Positions 62,101-64,000 of a DNA stretch of 64,000 bases are shown piece after piece. Both the position numbers and the translations under genes were made by a program. Source of the DNA: Synechococcus sp. CC9616 (lineage in GTDB: Bacteria; Cyanobacteriota; Cyanobacteriia; PCC-6307; Cyanobiaceae). Location: assembly GCF_000515235.1 (NCBI RefSeq), contig NZ_KI911558.1:463490-527489 (forward strand), read 5' to 3'. Each line of letters opens with the position of its first letter. The first letter of the stretch is position 1. The notes below the pieces were generated by a model. That model did not search any database. It saw nothing but the letters and a program-made list of their open reading frames with translations, and was not told where the DNA came from.

Positions 62101-63829
62101 TCAGGTCCATCCGCTTTCCGGGTGACATCGTCACCACATTTTCATGGGTTTCGTATAGTGTCTCGTAGCAAGGATCGGGTGCACCTTCAATATTGCAAGT
62201 GACACCATCTTCTTCTGTCGGGACAGACGAATTCAGTGCGCCGATTGCCTGCCTGATTTGCGGATATTGGTGTCCATCTTCTCCATAAGCGTAGATCGGA
62301 AGTGTGGTTTTGTTGCCGTCATCATCGGTATGAATCAGGGTGACGTTGTAAAAAGCCTGTTGCGTCTGATTGTTCAGGGTGAGTGATTGCCAGCCACCTT
62401 CCTTGACTTCGGCTTCGGGTTGAAATTCTCCATTCACGGTCACCATCGTCATGCTGTTGCCGAGGAACGGGCCGCCATAGCCATCGAATCCCGCCAGCAA
62501 TAGATCGCCGGTCTCGCTGTTGACCCCGAGGTCCATGGTCTTCAGCAACGCCAGATTTCTGGGGACGTCCTTGAAGGCAGGGATGTTGCTCAGCGGATCC
62601 CCGATCTGCATGAAACCAGTCAGGCCTCCATACACCTGCTGATTTACCGAAGGGTGGTAGTGGGGGTGATACCAGTACGACCCTTGTCCGTGATCAGCCG
62701 GCAGATCGATGATCGTGGTCCAGTCCTGGCCTGTGGTGAAGCGCGAGACGACGTTGTCGCCGAATCCGCTTGGATTCGTGTGGGAGCCGTGCAGGTGGAA
62801 ATTGGTTGATGTAGTGCCTCCGAGTCCGTCGCTGGCTGTATTTCCTGGAGTGCTGTTCTGGACGAGTGTCGCCTTATCTGTCTGTTCGTCATCCAGGTCC
62901 GCGATCCGGATGTCGTTGCTGAAGTTCAGGCGAACCTGATCGCCCGGTTCAACCATCAGCACCGGTCCTGGATAACTCGGTCCCTCTCCCTTGACGCCGT
63001 AGGTGTAGAGAAGTGATGGGTACCAAAGATTAGGATTTTCCTCTCCGTTGACGTTCTGAAGCAGCGCATCAGCATCAAAGTCTGAGTTGATGACATTGGC
63101 ATTTGGTGCCTCAGGGTTATATTTTGCCCAGACAGATTCAGGATCATAGTTCGAAAGGATATTGATCGCCGTCAACAGATCGTCGTCTGTGCTGGCGCCG
63201 TCAGTATTCCAATAGTCGTCGTTTGTGGCGTAATTCTTGAATCCAGGGCCTCCGTAACCCAGCATCTTCAGCGATTTCATCGTCTGATTTCGCTGATTGC
63301 TCGTCCACTTCGTATTGGCGCGAGACACCACACCTCCGAAGATCGAGCTGATGTCGATGTAGGGGTCGATGCCGTAGGAGCTGGTGTCACCACCACCTCC
63401 GCCGCCACCACCACCACCACCACCGCCGGAACCGCGAACGCGTCCACCGCCTCCACCGGGCGCCACATTGCCCACGGTTTCTTCCGTGTCGGGCCCGCTG
63501 GTTGCATAGTCAGCCTCTACACCGATCTCTTCGAGAGCGGCATCATCTTCTTCGACTTCGGAATCAGGATCATCGGTATAAACCGATGTGATTTGTGGGA
63601 TGAACCATTTACTGAGGAAGTTGTTGACTCCTGGAATCAGAACCGGATCGGTGGTGATCTCCAGATCTGTTTCCAGGAGGTTTTTTTGATTTTTCTCAGA
63701 CTTGTTTTTTGATTTAACGGTGATATTGCTGCCTGATCCTTTGATCTTCAGGTCAGACGAATAAACAACATTGGGGCTTCCATCAGGCTTGCGGGGGAAA
63801 AGGCTGCCCACCACATAATTCGTTGCCAT
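59192..63829 (-). CDS. Giant multicopper oxidase with FG-GAP-like and DUF4214-like C-terminal regions
   Basis: 1545 residues from ATG 63829 (AAGGA eight bases upstream). About 1-120 is polar and acidic; 125-147 is Gly-rich. The oxidase core spans about 255-915 with all four copper motifs: HLHG (345-348), WYHPHYH (386-392), HPFHIH (800-805) and HCHILPHEDAGMM (894-906, T1 Cys895 and Met ligand). About 955-1230 has DGDGSRDL and DMNLDNFQDVA, FG-GAP/VCBS-like repeats; a His-rich patch (HAGHGAT) follows. About 1400-1475 (LYGRDPSKSEINEWKDAV) resembles DUF4214. Ends SKSGFF. Substrate (Mn, Fe, Cu or organics) unreadable. No signal peptide; type I-like export inferred. Confidence 0.9.
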   Translation of the reverse strand: MATNYVVGSLFPRKPDGSPNVVYSSDLKIKGSGSNITVKSKNKSEKNQKNLLETDLEITTDPVLIPGVNNFLSKWFIPQITSVYTDDPDSEVEEDDAALEEIGVEADYATSGPDTEETVGNVAPGGGGGRVRGSGGGGGGGGGGGGGDTSSYGIDPYIDISSIFGGVVSRANTKWTSNQRNQTMKSLKMLGYGGPGFKNYATNDDYWNTDGASTDDDLLTAINILSNYDPESVWAKYNPEAPNANVINSDFDADALLQNVNGEENPNLWYPSLLYTYGVKGEGPSYPGPVLMVEPGDQVRLNFSNDIRIADLDDEQTDKATLVQNSTPGNTASDGLGGTTSTNFHLHGSHTNPSGFGDNVVSRFTTGQDWTTIIDLPADHGQGSYWYHPHYHPSVNQQVYGGLTGFMQIGDPLSNIPAFKDVPRNLALLKTMDLGVNSETGDLLLAGFDGYGGPFLGNSMTMVTVNGEFQPEAEVKEGGWQSLTLNNQTQQAFYNVTLIHTDDDGNKTTLPIYAYGEDGHQYPQIRQAIGALNSSVPTEEDGVTCNIEGAPDPCYETLYETHENVVTMSPGKRMDLMVYLPEGTTEVATKYFFTNSDGNIGITDNMGGYPELTSETVDNGLGATGGQSAGPMATFKVKNGTALPSQKKLDKQIEEANAGIQIQKIKPSTKPEDYEDGQVPSVNLFQKKKGEYKWKPLRHRRFNYSKEALVGPEDEWDIPTQQLVGEYNAENADDPYERYEATTVFTEDGERYFGYEKPFLINDHVFPNGNLTIAQLGTMEEWVNRNWSVAFGTSNKYIGHPFHIHINDYQVKNSDTELLNKRSLEDVTMLNSSGYKYYDTDASKVIELEPYQGSLHTIKEAMDPDTVGDLNTHGANDQTVRMLFQDYLGTYVYHCHILPHEDAGMMQVITVVENTDSSWLAPAERDNYLTQDGTITLRLAQDFSTYSLTPENDGAPVTRMVAGDITNDFTQDIVLSKPSAATETSGQVELYDGAALLANTTELLSSLTPYDSILAPYAFAEDFDGDGSRDLVTAGFEGASSSDVNLKKLTINAWSGSDDSSTWTEEYSFRPFKDIDVMAHGDGVHGHPVDNLQDDQVSVAMADMNLDNFQDVAISYAIEGGIRVLVLDGAAMSLQHQTGSFEGGYFPDENVLADALILDSSLNDLSEIVLTAGFSSYAQSALEDLLITTKSTGDKRKHVFTTQLQAGHFIATSEPSSDEDSDSSHAGHGATVVTEYDDSVVNLRNNSMPLSISDKQHYSKENGKAPTPTIAGVFGNGAMLVDKHLVISQGATQGDYSYGNTSSSNNVFNTSQELTFNLHKINSVTKQKNKGVLGESLDTTFKGKQVTARANTVTLLYQAYANTTADAAHSATAAGYALGEGVDIEELAYDLQGAHAEPIIDSYGGSLDELSVKDIVTGAFNNLYGRDPSKSEINEWKDAVSGGLDQTLLPAQILLDTDGDDIYRTALMSATNQWNQAQWGTAANLLGSFGQGLKSSEKRFDSITEPLADIGVLSSWEEAQEEFDDYTASALKELVGTPISKSGFF

Positions 63830-64000
63830 GAAGCGTCCTTATTCACAAGATCCCAGAAAGCTAGCCATAGCATCTAGAGAGTCTTGATGCTTTCTTTTTT
63901 GTTCCAGGTTGTCTGATGTGCTAGCCCTGAAACCACTGAAAGCATCCTTGTTGCCTTCTCAGTTCAACCCATCGTTGAGCCCGCGGATCACGCCATCGTT
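63830..64000. other. Upstream region of the multicopper oxidase at the window edge
   Basis: 171 bases carrying the promoter side of the oxidase gene. A good ribosome-binding site (AAGGA) is present just before the ATG. AT-rich tracts (CTTTCTTTTTTG near 63891) occur. No gene of the next unit is visible. Confidence 0.5.

Overview
The window is a dense, GC-rich cyanobacterial chromosome segment. The best fit is a marine Synechococcus (picocyanobacterial subcluster 5.1 type). This rests on PsbY, a phycobilisome-linker protein, carotene isomerase CrtH, the Mg-protoporphyrin cyclase factor Ycf54, a PsbP-like lipoprotein, many one-helix small proteins, and large acidic repeat proteins, one carrying a vanadium haloperoxidase core. 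No strain name is claimed. Most genes sit in tightly packed operons with 1-4 base overlaps.

Layout. 0-9.2 kb: a truncated flavin oxidoreductase, katG, tRNA-Lys(UUU), a gamma carbonic anhydrase-like gene, psbY, trmFO-crtH, small conserved genes, and an OmpR-type regulator whose receiver lacks the phospho-accepting Asp. 9.4-12.6 kb: grxD-bolA, plsC, pdxJ-ycf54. 12.6-14.3 kb: a protein with 22-residue Asp-Trp repeats and a degenerate RTX-like end. 14.3-25.7 kb: recC and recB-recD, separated by a phosphatase-family gene, a 29-residue membrane peptide and a CpcL-like linker. 25.7-36.6 kb: cupin, DEAD-box helicase with structured leader, RNA-binding protein, ABC exporter, DxD glycosyltransferase, antiporter, LCP protein, PsbP-like lipoprotein and recR.

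36.7-42.3 kb is the most distinctive region. It holds a vanadium-haloperoxidase-family protein with 16 heptapeptide repeats, two RTX-like paralogues with exchanged N-terminal blocks and a shared bipartite leader, then a minimal LuxR-type HTH protein. 42.4-52.7 kb: lipA, a GST-DUF952 fusion, several one-helix proteins, a tandem NTF2-like protein, trhO, and the minus-strand run lysA-cdaA-uppS-bioB. 52.9-58.1 kb: clpC followed by three overlapping genes (iron-ADH family, alpha/beta hydrolase, DUF2993), convergent with cdsA. 59.2-63.8 kb: a 1545-residue multicopper oxidase with FG-GAP-like and DUF4214-like C-terminal regions.

How they fit together: housekeeping genes (DNA repair, cofactors, envelope lipids, photosynthesis assembly) are interspersed with five large acidic proteins that show no clear N-terminal signal peptide and end in a short hydrophobic tail. 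I infer, but cannot prove, that these are exported surface or extracellular proteins, including two candidate redox enzymes.
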